Below are positions 12,747-23,000 of a stretch of 64,000 nt of DNA, piece by piece. Positions within the stretch are counted from its first letter, which is position 1, and every line of letters starts with the position of its first letter. A program made the position numbers and the translations under genes. The stretch is from positions 5,518,001 through 5,582,000 of the forward strand of contig NC_088786.1 in the NCBI RefSeq assembly GCF_949628265.1, written 5' to 3'. This DNA is from Cloeon dipterum (Eukaryota; Arthropoda; Insecta; Ephemeroptera; Baetidae). The notes under the pieces were generated by a model, which worked only from the letters and a program-made list of their open reading frames with translations, ran no database searches and had not been told where the DNA came from.

Positions 12747-13816
12747 TGTCAAGCTTGTGTGGCGAAAAACTCAAAACCACCGCGGATTCCTTGCTTCTGT
12801 GCGGTTGAATTTGATGCAATTCTTTGGAAGACACAATGAGCACTTTGAAGACGAGAACAAATGATAATCCGAAGGCCTTACCAATAAAATTAGGAAGATT
12901 CGGTGATATGTTCATAGAATTTCACTCGCCGACTTGTCGGTCGATTGTCAGCTAAAGCAGTCGCACCAACATAATACATGCTTTCTCGTTTCCCTCAAGA
13001 TAATCACCTTGAAGTTCGATAGCCTCAAAATAATTTCCAGATTTCCGTTGAACGGCAGCATAGCTTAAGACTGAAATATTTAATTAAAGGTAAAAAATCT
13101 TCACAAAATGTGACCTATTAGAGGGCAAAAAAGGCAAGATATCAAGCTGGTAAAATTTGGTCGTTGGGAATTTTTTTAAAATATATGTTATGTTGGTAAT
13201 AAATAAGTGTGCATTTCAAAACGCGGATTGGTCGCTCCCTCAGAACCTCCAATGCTTCAGGTGCATCATATTTGCGCACGTCTTTTCAAATTTCAATCAT
13301 TAGCGGATTTGATACTCATTGTCAATCGGGTCAATCGAGCCAATGAGAGATGACTTAAATTGATGTCGGATGACACTTATTAACCTATTTTTATTGATTA
13401 TAATAATTGCGTTTTGTTTAATATTATACTTATAAGAAACAGTGCAGTCAATGTATTATTAAATTATAACCAATATATTTGTTTCCAATGATTAGATATA
13501 AATTAATTTTATTGCGGATCATAGATTCGGTGTACAATTTATTTTTTATAAATAAAGTGTAGCTGTAACAACATTTATTAATTAAAGAAAATTTGTGAAT
13601 GTTACGGAAAATTTAACAACCATGTAAGGAAAGATAAAAATGCAAGTCTTTGACGTGTCAGTGGGATTGTTAGCTTTGTTTTAAGTTAATAATTTTAAGG
13701 AGGCAGAATATACATGAAAAACAATTTCAACAATCGTTTTTCTGACTCAACGCGAGAGTATAAACTGTAAAATAATGAAACAAATAATTAAAATGACTTT
13801 TAATAATGGTGCAAAT
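12747..13816. other. Transportin-1 5' side and AT-rich intergenic DNA
   Basis: No coding segment seen. The Transportin-1 promoter and 5' UTR should lie just above 12746; no TATA box or Inr stood out. The lower-coordinate boundary of the Fbxw9 3' UTR is near 13573, where a minus-strand AATAAA occurs. Confidence 0.4.
13573..13578 (-). terminator. Possible polyadenylation signal of Fbxw9
   Basis: AATAAA on the minus strand about 240 nt after the Fbxw9 stop. Confidence 0.35.
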
Positions 13817-15444
13817 TCACAGAAACTCCTTCGGCACGATGCAAACCAAATCATTGGACATTGTATGAGCAGCCGCTACCATACTGTCTCGATAATGCAT
13901 ATTCTATAAATAAATAGTTAATTTAGTAAACCACATAGTTCAAAATTACTTAAAGCTCGCTTACACTGCAAATGGAGCTGCTGCAACCCAGATTCAGCAT
14001 TTCCCCAGACTTGGCCAACACAGAATACCTGTTTTCCTCTTCTTTCAAAGACGGTTTCGTCCTCCAAAAGGCTAAGCGGCTTGACGAGCCTGTATTAAGC
14101 CCAAATATCAGAGAAGTGTAGCTAGCAAACATTCCAAAGACTTTTGCATTGGCGCCTCCTTGTGCATCGTAACCACAGTAGCCCTGATAATCAATCAAAG
14201 CATTTCGTTTTCCAGCCATCTCAAGTATTATTTGAGCTTACTCTGAGAGCCAAAGGCTCATTCTTGGTGATGTCAGCAGAGTAAAATTTGGAACTACCGT
14301 CTGCCACATACATAATGTTCTGCTGGGTGGCCAAATGCAGCGGCACGAGCGGCGTCACTTGTCCAAAGTTAAACGAAACCACTTCATCTTTGTCGTTCCT
14401 CAGATCATAACAGCAAATCTTCTTTCCAGCACCGTTGGCCAGCAAATAGTTGTCGTTGATCATCTCCAAGCAGAGTTTGACGTGGTTGTCCTTGAAAATG
14501 GTCCTGAAGGACGTGCCAGTTCGCCGATCAACGAGTACAGCCTCCTTGTGTACGCCAGCAGCAATCACATTCTCATTCACGAGTTTAATCGATAGCACGG
14601 GAAACTTTAAACTGTGAGAGAGACAGAGTTTGGTCAAAACTGATCGTTCTTAAATAATGCCACTCACTCCAAGCTCCACACTTCAACCAGGTTGTCACCG
14701 GAAAAGTTCCAGTGCTTCAGCGAGTGGTCAAAGCTGCAAGAGTAAATGCTGTGGCAGTCTTCTGACTCAATCCTCCAAATCCAGCCATTGTGCGCACAGG
14801 GCAGGATCATCGACTTTTCCAGTGCCTTTTCCTCGGTGTTGATGTTCCAGATTTTGATCAGTCCATCACGGGAGCCAGTGAAAATTGTTTTGTGATTCTA
14901 TATCACAGTTTTTGAAATTTTTTAACAAGCCACAAGTTAAATACTTGATAATATATAATTGCAGATATCAACATAGACAAATATTAAGCTTACCTCTAAA
15001 ATATGTAAGGCGTCAATATCAGTTTCATGTGCCCTTTCACTCACTAGCTGATCACATGTGCTTGGCTCTCGTAAATAAGAAGCTTCGTTTTCAATGCATT
15101 TGCAAGCTTCTTGCCAGTCTACTTCAACTCCTAAGAGAGAAAGAAAATAGATCAACGTATTTACTCAACAATTTTATGAACAATTTACCTTTTTCGTTTG
15201 GGAACCACCTCCCGGCTATTCTAGATTTCCAAACTAAATCGTCGCTTAAAATGAATTTGAACTGTTTGCAAACGCATTTTAAGGCTGGCAAAGACTTGTT
15301 GATATCCAGATATGAACATATATGAAGGAAAATCTGCATCACAAATTCCAGGATGAATTACAATTCAAGCTCAGAAGATTTATCGAATCAAATGAAACAG
15401 ACCTCGATCGGTAAGTTGGACAGATAGTCTACATCGCAGTCCAT
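13817..15444 (-). CDS. Fbxw9: F-box/WD40 repeat protein, FBXW9-like
   Basis: Predicted substrate-recognition subunit of an SCF (Skp1-Cul1-F-box) ubiquitin ligase. Seven exons: 15444-15403, 15333-15189, 15130-14994, 14897-14668, 14611-14242, 14183-13965, 13903-13817; 1230 nt, 409 aa. The F-box is near residues 9-50 (YLSNLPIEIFLHICSYLD, later CVCKQFKFILSDDLVWKSR). It is followed by the DWQEAC segment and WD repeats (TGSRDGLIKIWNI; HNGWIWRIESEDCHSIYSCS; SFDHSLKHWNF; VDRRTGTSFRTI; CYDLRNDKD). The order F-box, W-EAC, then GSRD..W and GW.W motifs is that of vertebrate FBXW9. The last exon (NMHYRDSMVAAAHTMSNDL, end EFL) follows a good donor; reading through that donor gives a slightly shorter end, so a retained-intron form is possible. 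Targets unknown. Confidence 0.82.
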
Positions 15445-15979
15445 TGTTGAATGACCGGCTGATCACATTTCAAAGGTTCTGAAAATTTAACGAAAATTGC
15501 AAAATTGTGGGTGTGTGTACTCAAAATCCGGTTTTAATTCGTAAAACGCGAGCAACAATAAATTACATGCATACGCTCTCAAACATATAACGTTGCACGC
15601 AGTCGCAATTCTTTCTCTGTTGGGCGTAACAAAATAAAAAAAATCAACCTACATTATTCGTCCTACACATCAGGTTTTGCAAAAGAACATTGCGGTTAAA
15701 TTATTCCTGCCTCAAATATATAAATAAATGCAATAATATCTATAGTACATATTTATGTAGATACGTGTGTCTATGTTATCAAAAAATTAAGTTTGTGAAT
15801 ACCTCAAGCTAACACATTTCGAAAATCGAAATCAAAGCAGCGACAAGCGTAAAGATAGCACAACAAAACTACTGTTTAATTATTTTGGACCTGCGGTGAG
15901 GCATAATTGGAGCTTCCGCCTACACCACCTTTTACTCTTTTCGGATAATTCGGTTTCACAGTGTTAGCTTAAACTAAAG
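15445..15979. promoter_or_regulatory. Head-to-head intergenic region, Fbxw9 and helical-repeat gene
   Basis: About 535 bp separate the Fbxw9 start from the first ATG of the rightward transcript, so the promoters of both genes should lie here. No clear TATA box or Inr/DPE pair was found. Confidence 0.4.
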
Positions 15980-16048
15980 ATGTCTTGGCATTGGCAATTT
16001 TGGCACAAACGGGATTTTGCCACAGCCACAGGCAGACGGGACAAATAA
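15980..16048 (+). CDS. uORF, 22 codons, overlapping the main start codon
   Basis: ATG at 15980 encodes MSWHWQFWHKRDFATATGRR DK and stops at TAA 16046-16048. The final A of the stop is the first base of the next gene's ATG (TAATG). The leader exon has an upstream stop in the main frame, so no longer main-frame start exists. Such an overlap is compatible with termination-reinitiation, or with repression of the main frame. Confidence 0.5.
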   Translation: MSWHWQFWHKRDFATATGRRDK

Positions 16049-18239
16049 TGGTGAGTCTGGATTTGGAATCAGGATGCTTGCTTACTTGGAATCACCACCA
16101 TCAATGTGGATCAGATGATTGTGTTGTATTTATTACGGAGATCAGCTGGTACAAGACAAAAGACAAGTTTTGCGATTACCAACAACATTTTTTCAAAGAA
16201 TTTTTTATTTCTCGATTTATTGCATTCATATGATGCTGATTTGAAATAAAAAATTGCAAAATGATCAAAATTTCATATTTTATTAACGAAAACGCAAAAA
16301 TTGGCGCATTATACCTGTTGCAATATTTCAAAGAAAAATTGTTTGGTTGCAGCACTGACTCAACATATGGGACAATATGGGAGTACATTGACCTGTTCTA
16401 GTAAACAACTGGGTCTGGGGTCTGGGGTCGTGTGAAGCTAAATGTAAGGAGAGCAGAGCAAAGGCCAGAGAATTTTGAGATGAACAACAAAGAAAAAAAT
16501 TTGTAACGGGGAAAATGGGAAAAATGTAAGGAGGTATGGTATTTCGAATTTATGTATTATATATAAGTTTGTCGTTTAACTCAAAACATTTGACTTTTTA
16601 TTAAGTTCTTGATCTGCGAGATCTGACAAGAGTATGGGCAGAGGGTTTTCTTAATTCATTCTTAGTTTGAAGGATAATTGTTCAATAAAAATCGTACATC
16701 CATGTGTACGTAGTAATGACATGTTGTGTCGTGGAAGATTAGACCTTGTAAAAACATGCGACGTAGAAAATGCTTTCCCGAAGATCTCTATACTGATCAC
16801 AGAGATGTAGAATGATCGTGCCAGCAAACCATGTTGGCGTGATAGAGGAATTATATATAAATCTGACGAATTTAATAAATAAAATATTATTATTTCTAAA
16901 CAAAAATTGCATAGTGTTTTAATTTTCTTCAATTATAATGATTGCAGGAATTGAATGAGCGCGAGGTGCTACACAGGCATACCATCATGTCGGCTCTGTT
17001 AGCGTTGCGAGAGTTTCACCTAGGCACTCGCCTTCTAGCCAATAAAGTTGCATTTGAAGCTGCAAAGTGCATGACGCCAATGCAGAACAAATCCAGCAAA
17101 ATAAATGAGAACAGCTCCTGCAAGAAGGAATCAAATAATGAGGACAGTATGGATAGTTTTGTGAATAATTTAGTTTCTATCAAGTCCGAGACATGGAAAA
17201 ACAAGATGAAAAACAAGAGGATCAAAATATTTTCGCCTGTCAAGATCCAAATAGTGCCTGAGGAGGATGGAAATTTGACCAAAAAGCATAAAACGTACCC
17301 CATCAGTCTAATCAAACTGTCCATAGACGGAGAAAAATTTGATCACGAAGAGATGCTGAGAATATTGGAATCGCCAGAAATTCTCAGCAAGGTCGACCAC
17401 GCAGTGCTGAAAAGCCTGGCACTGACCTTCATAAAAATGGACTTCGTCGAAGGAATATTTCAGCTGGAGTCGACTTGTCACCGCCTGCCTATTCCTCCCA
17501 TGTTTGACTTCATCGGGAGCCTCTTCAAGTCATACCTGGCTACAAACCAAGTGGCCAAGGCCCTTCAGGTCGTGGAGCAGTTCTACGTGCGCTTACCGAA
17601 CTCAAGACGAGAGGCAAGGAGCCACCTGGCCTCAATAATCAAGGACGTGGTCAGCAAACACAGCAGCGACGCTCTGCTCGTGCAGTGCAAACAGCTGGCC
17701 CTGCGGCTCAATAGGGACTTTGCCGACAGCCGCCCAGTCATCTTCCTCTGGCACGCGTGCTTCATCAGCGAGTGGTTCAGCGACCAGCAGGTGGCTAGGG
17801 AGTTGCTGGCCGAAATTTCTCGCAGCAGGACGCTCGTGGAGACGTTCAGCAAGAAGCTGATGACGGCCACGTACACGGCGCTAGGTAGAGACAGGCCCGA
17901 CCTGGTGCAGGACCTCATCCAAGACCTTATAAGCAACAACCTCCGTGCGCAGCTCACCATACCCATGCGGCTTCTCTTCGACTATAGATGTAGGTTTACT
18001 TAAATTTGGCTGAATAATTAATAATCCATTCATGTTCGATTCCAGGTGATATGGGCGATCTTCGAGGCTGTGCGGCCATTATGAAGTCGACAGTAGATCT
18101 CAAGGTTGTGTTAACAAGTAAACAGCATCAAGAATTTTTGGAATTGATGACGTTAAGGAAACACTACAGATGGAAGTCTCCAGCAAAACGCTCTAGAGAT
18201 ACGCCTCCAAACACGGAGCAATTTAAGTTTAAATTTTAG
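16048..18239 (+). CDS. Helical-repeat (PPR/TPR-like) protein, 412 aa, function unknown
   Basis: Exons: 16048-16050 (only the ATG), 16948-17989, 18046-18239; 1239 nt, in frame. The start codon is the last three bases of exon 1, directly before a GTGAGT donor, and exon 2 continues as ELNEREVLHRHTIMSALLAL. After a charged Lys/Asn/Ser-rich segment (residues about 50-115), residues about 120-360 form regular amphipathic helices (EEMLRILESPEILSKVDHAV; LFKSYLATNQVAKALQVVEQ; DRPDLVQDLIQDLISNNL) like PPR or TPR solenoids. The end is basic (RWKSPAKRSRDTPPN...). I do not recognise the family. An AATAAA is at 18305-18310. It shares a probable promoter region with Fbxw9 and overlaps the dut 3' end. Confidence 0.8.
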
Positions 18240-18277
18240 TCATGATTAAACAAGTTTTACTATGAGCAAGTTGGCAT

Positions 18278-18283
18278 TTTTAT
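18278..18283 (-). terminator. Polyadenylation signal of dut
   Basis: AATAAA on the minus strand about 95 nt after the dut stop. It lies upstream of the plus-strand signal at 18305, so the two mature transcripts should overlap antisense by a few tens of bases. Confidence 0.5.
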
Positions 18284-18304
18284 TAAACTTATGAATGGCT
18301 AATG

Positions 18305-18310
18305 AATAAA
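18305..18310 (+). terminator. Polyadenylation signal of the helical-repeat gene
   Basis: AATAAA, 66 nt after the stop. Confidence 0.5.
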
Positions 18311-18376
18311 GGACAATGTGTAGAGATTTTTACAATGGAGGGTGACAGATCACCTATCATCAGTTGAGAAATTGGT

Positions 18377-19120
18377 TTAGTGGACCCCTGTAGATCCAAA
18401 CCCAGCAGCTCCTCTCGCAGTTTCCTCGAGACTCTATATCAAATAATGTACAGTGAAAAACACATCACTAGTCAAAATTTAACTTCTTATACCTTGACTT
18501 CTAGGATCTCGGGGATGATAATTTTCTCACAGATCAACTGAGCAATTCTATCCCCCTTTGTGACATTGAAGTCTTGATCACCATGGTTGAAAAGGACAAC
18601 TCCAAGATTTCCCCGATAATCAGCGTCAACCACGCCAGCTGAATCCAAACAAAATGAATTAGCTAACGCAGCTGATTTATTTTTTGGTGCACGTGTTTAC
18701 CTCCAACATCAATGAAATTCTTAAGGGCAAGACCCGACCTGGGAGCAACGCGTCCATAGCAACCTGGAGGAACCTCAACCTGCAAGTCAGTTTTGACCAG
18801 GAACTTGCCGCGAGCAGGAACAACGCAGTCATAGGCACTGAAAATTGCAGATAAATTTATGACGTAATTACATGGTGTGGGTGAGCAGTTATGATATGAG
18901 GAGGGCTGGTGGTCTTGTCACCTCTATTTTAAGCAGGAACATTATGAGAATGAGGGGACAAGCCTATCATAGACCCAACCATAATAATTTTGTAGATTAA
19001 AAAAGTTCAAAATGAAAAAAATTGCGTTTGTGTATACCTCCTTAAATCCAGTCCAGCCGCAAGTTCCGACCCCTTCATTGGAGCAAAAGCGTTTTCGGTC
19101 AACTTTGCGAAACGCAACAT
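18377..19120 (-). CDS. dut: dUTP pyrophosphatase (dUTPase)
   Basis: Hydrolyses dUTP to dUMP and pyrophosphate, keeping uracil out of DNA and feeding thymidylate synthesis; trimeric enzyme. Four exons: 19120-19038, 18837-18701, 18638-18493, 18433-18377; 423 nt, 140 aa, the usual length for the cellular enzyme. All five signature motifs are present: AAGLDLRSAYD (about 21-31), PRSGLALK (60-67), [10 protein letters not shown] (about 74-83), [12 protein letters not shown] (about 95-106) and [10 protein letters not shown] (129-138); the last supplies the Phe that stacks on the uracil. The ATG follows an AG acceptor immediately, so a non-coding first exon lies upstream; an alternative upstream coding exon for a targeting peptide is possible but not seen. 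Divergent neighbour of Dnmt1. Confidence 0.96.
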
Positions 19121-20059
19121 CTGAAAACGACAATACGATGAATATTTTTACTTAAACCATGCTAATAAACATTACGGAAAAGGTAATATCACTAAAGCAA
19201 ATGATAAAATTCACACTTACAGCTTACAGCTAAAGTTTCAGTAAAATTGGAATTAAATTGAATGCCGACACAGACGACAAACAAATTAGAGGCAGTCGAG
19301 GCAGCTGAAGCAACAATTCTGGCGGTAAAATCGATCGGTTTTTAGTGGCCTCCCTCCAATGTTATAATATTTTTGGCTGGAGAGGGAGGGGATGGTGCTG
19401 GCTGCTGCTCTGCTGCTGCAGTGTTGAGATGCAAACACATGGTAGGAAGAAAAGAGCGGCAAAATAATACCATCTAATGTAAACGTCCTCGAGAGTCGAG
19501 ACAGTCGAGACGCAAACTACCGATACCGGTAAGTGGATATTATGTGTTCTTATATTAATTTTATACGCCTGACAAGTGACAAAACGAAATTGAATAGAGA
19601 AAGGTTTAATTAGTGTGTACCAAATCGAATAAAAATAAAACATTTAAGTTGTTTGTTCGCAGTGAAGCGAAAAATTATTTTTAATTGAATTAAATAAAGA
19701 ACATACTTTCTAAAGTTGCGCTAGCTAATCGTTTTACATTCCAGTGAATCTAGCCACCCGACGGAAATACCCGAAATACCGACACTGAACCACAACCTGC
19801 ACAACCACCGGCATCCGACATTATTCTGCAGCATGATCTGACGACCGAATTGTTGTTTTTGCTCTGGATTCTAAATTAAATGTTTCGCCTCCTTGAGTTT
19901 CGACAGTATGTATGTAATCTCACAAACACTTAAATTTCAAAATCTGAAATACATTTATATCTATTTATAGTTATCGGACTGATTGTGAGCAGATTAAATC
20001 TGTCTCATTCTGGTGTTGTCTAACAATTCTAAGAAAGATCCGTAAAAATCAACCAAGCG
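19121..20059. promoter_or_regulatory. Divergent promoter region of dut and Dnmt1, with Dnmt1 leader exons
   Basis: About 940 bp between the two start codons. On the plus strand a CCG|GTAAGT donor at 19529 and an ATTCCAG acceptor ending at 19743 suggest that Dnmt1 has spliced non-coding leader exons; GTAAG donors on the minus strand near 19215 suggest the same for dut. Two GTCGAGAC copies lie near 19495-19511. GGCGGTAAAA at 19321-19330 resembles an E2F site, one base off. Confidence 0.45.
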
Positions 20060-23000
20060 ATGGACAGTCCAGGCGAAGAAGAATCTTTTCGTACTCTACG
20101 GCGGCCTTTGAGGAATGCCAATACAAGAGAAGACGAAGATCATGATTTAAGTCCTGCAGCAAGCAAAGGTCGCAAGCGTAGATTATTGTCAAATTCAATG
20201 CCTGCTACTAAAAAGCAAAAGTTAGTATCTATTATTGGAGATAATGTAATGCTGGAGGATTTAAATTTAATGACTTAAATGCTACATAAATTTGCAGGCT
20301 ATCCAAAGACACGACAGCATGTTGCGAAGATTGCGGTGCGGATCTCTTGACCGCCGCCTCCGTTACTGCCCCTGACGATAAGTTTGTGGACGAACCAGTT
20401 ATACTCACGGACGAATCTTTGCAGTTAGCGGATTCAAGACAGTATGATGATTCAAATGGGCTGCCGATTCTTCAGGTCTCTGACGCAAAGTAAGTCGAGA
20501 GAAGCTTCCACGAATGTTAAACAGAATCATACCTCTGGTTTTCTGAATTTCAGGTTCTTCTGTAGGAACAACCACCTGTGCAGCATTGATTCTAATGTAG
20601 TTGAAACGGATAAAGATCTATTCATGGCTGGTACCATTAGAGCAGTTGAAGACACAACAGTAAAGTTAGAACGTTAGTATAATATATATTTACATTTTTA
20701 CTTTATTTTGTAAGTATATACAAATACATACATTGCAATTTGGATCAAATCTTAACCATTATTTTATTATTTTAGAGTCGTCAGCAGGCATCGTTTGCCA
20801 GAAATCCTCCACAATCAATGAGTGGTTTGTCTCTGGCTATGGCACAGCCCATGTTAATTTATGGGTGGTCTCTGAATTTGGAAATTACAAGATTGTGAGT
20901 GTGGCCGAGGAGTACGTTCCATTCTTCTCGAGCGTGCTAAATATCTGCCACTACGCTAATCACCTCATTAAGAGTATGATCGAGAGCAGTGATGCAAGCC
21001 TTGACGAAATACTTGCTGATTTCTCGGTAATAATTAAAGTCTTTTGTATTTATTCACGCAATCAATTTTGGAAGAATATTTTGACTGACTTTCTAATGTT
21101 CTGCATGTGGGGAGATCCAATAACAGAATTTCTTTAATGAAAAATAAAAGAAATATGTAGATGAAGGTGTTTGCTTATGATTTGTACTAAATATTTTTAT
21201 GTGAATGTTTTGATAGACTTCGAACAATCCGCTGTTGACCATCCCCACGCTGGAAGAATTGGTAGAAAACGCGCAGTTTATTCACGCCCATGTCACCGCA
21301 TACTTCCTAGAGCCTTACGCAGATGGTACTAACGACGCGCACCTCCTCTCACTCCCGTTCTACCGGGAGTTCTGCGATCTAGCCAATTTAGACTTGCGTA
21401 AAAAGGCAAAAGGCAGGAAAGTGCACGTAAAGAAATCTAAGATAGCTTTACCGAGCATCACCAAGGCCACAACCACGCCAATTGTCAATGAGGCTTTTTC
21501 GCTTGTCTTTGATGAGCACATGAAAATTGTGGGCGACAGCGTAAGGAACTATTAGTTGCATAAATTGCTCTGCTCATTCCGTGTCTTGTGCAGATCAACC
21601 ATTGCAACGCAACAAGTGACGAATTTGAACAAAAAATCAGCACATTTGAGGAAATTCCGGACATAGGAAGGAATTATATTGCTGGAACTAGCATCGGCAC
21701 ATTTAATTCCACACTCGATTACATCAAGTATAATTTTTGGTTTGCTTCCTTGATAGTTCTACAATCAGTTCATTTCTAGGAAAATCGGAATCATCCAAAG
21801 CTCAAACAGTATCATTGTAGAGCCTGGTTCTTTTTTGAGATTCTCCTGCAACAGAAAACTAGTGGTGAAGGGCCGCAAGCTTGAAACACCGTATTTTGGC
21901 CAAGTGCAGTATCTGGCCAAAGCAAGAGAAGGTGCTGGACATGAGGGTCACTGTCACGTACGCCTTTTCATGTGAGTAATACTACCTTAACTCTCAGTTA
22001 TCACTCAAAATTTTAAATAGTTGCATAAGTGTTCAGAAATTATGAAATTGAAATTAAATTAGTTGTTTCTTAAGATGAATACTTCTAACAGAAGAAATAG
22101 TTTCTACTTTCACTCGTATTTTACCTACAAATATAAAAATGCTTTATGCCTTGTCTTCCAGTGTAAGTACCGCGTTTCAACTGCATTAAGTAGCTTTGAT
22201 TCATTATTTTCAGAACTGGTAGTTACATCTTTCTAGAATGAAAAAGATGTTTGTCTAATTTTATTGCAGAGAAATTCAAATTGACAGTTCAGCATGCCCT
22301 TTAAATTATCGCAATATCCGTAATCCATCTTGAATTTTAGGCAGAGCCACGAGACCATTTTGGAGACAGTGGCCGACAGGCGAGAGGTTTTTGGTTCGAC
22401 TTCCTGTGTAGATGTTCCATTTCAAGACATACAATGCACGTTGCCAATCCTGCACTGGTTGGAGTATGAGAAGGACGCAGTTCCTCATCAATTTTACTAT
22501 AAAATGCGGTATGTATAAATTACGCATTCAAAGTACCTATTCTTGAAATGCGTATAAGTAGTCAATTATACACAATCAAAGGGAAAGATAGTTGAGTTTA
22601 TCAAGCTTTTCTTAACCTCATTGCTGAGGAACGTTATCCATTCAAATCTTTCAATTATTAAACATCAGGTTGGGAGAAGAAGGGGGTTTCAGGCAAGTTT
22701 GGCTTTTAATATATTTTGTTTGTTCTAAAACAAAAAATGCATTTCAAAATATGTTGCCGTAACTCACCATGGTTGCAAATATGAAAAAAATAAGTGAAAT
22801 GATTTACTAAATGAATCTTTATTAAACATTTAAATTGGGTAAATGAGAGTAGAAATAAAAATTCTCTGCTTTCTTTTCCTTTGGAGACTCTGCTTTTATC
22901 ATTCTAAAAAATTTTATAAGTTGATTAGTTTATAAACGAATTTGCGCTGGTAAGTTAATTGTGTTTTCTGAAATTTTAGCCATGACCTTGACAGTGGAGC

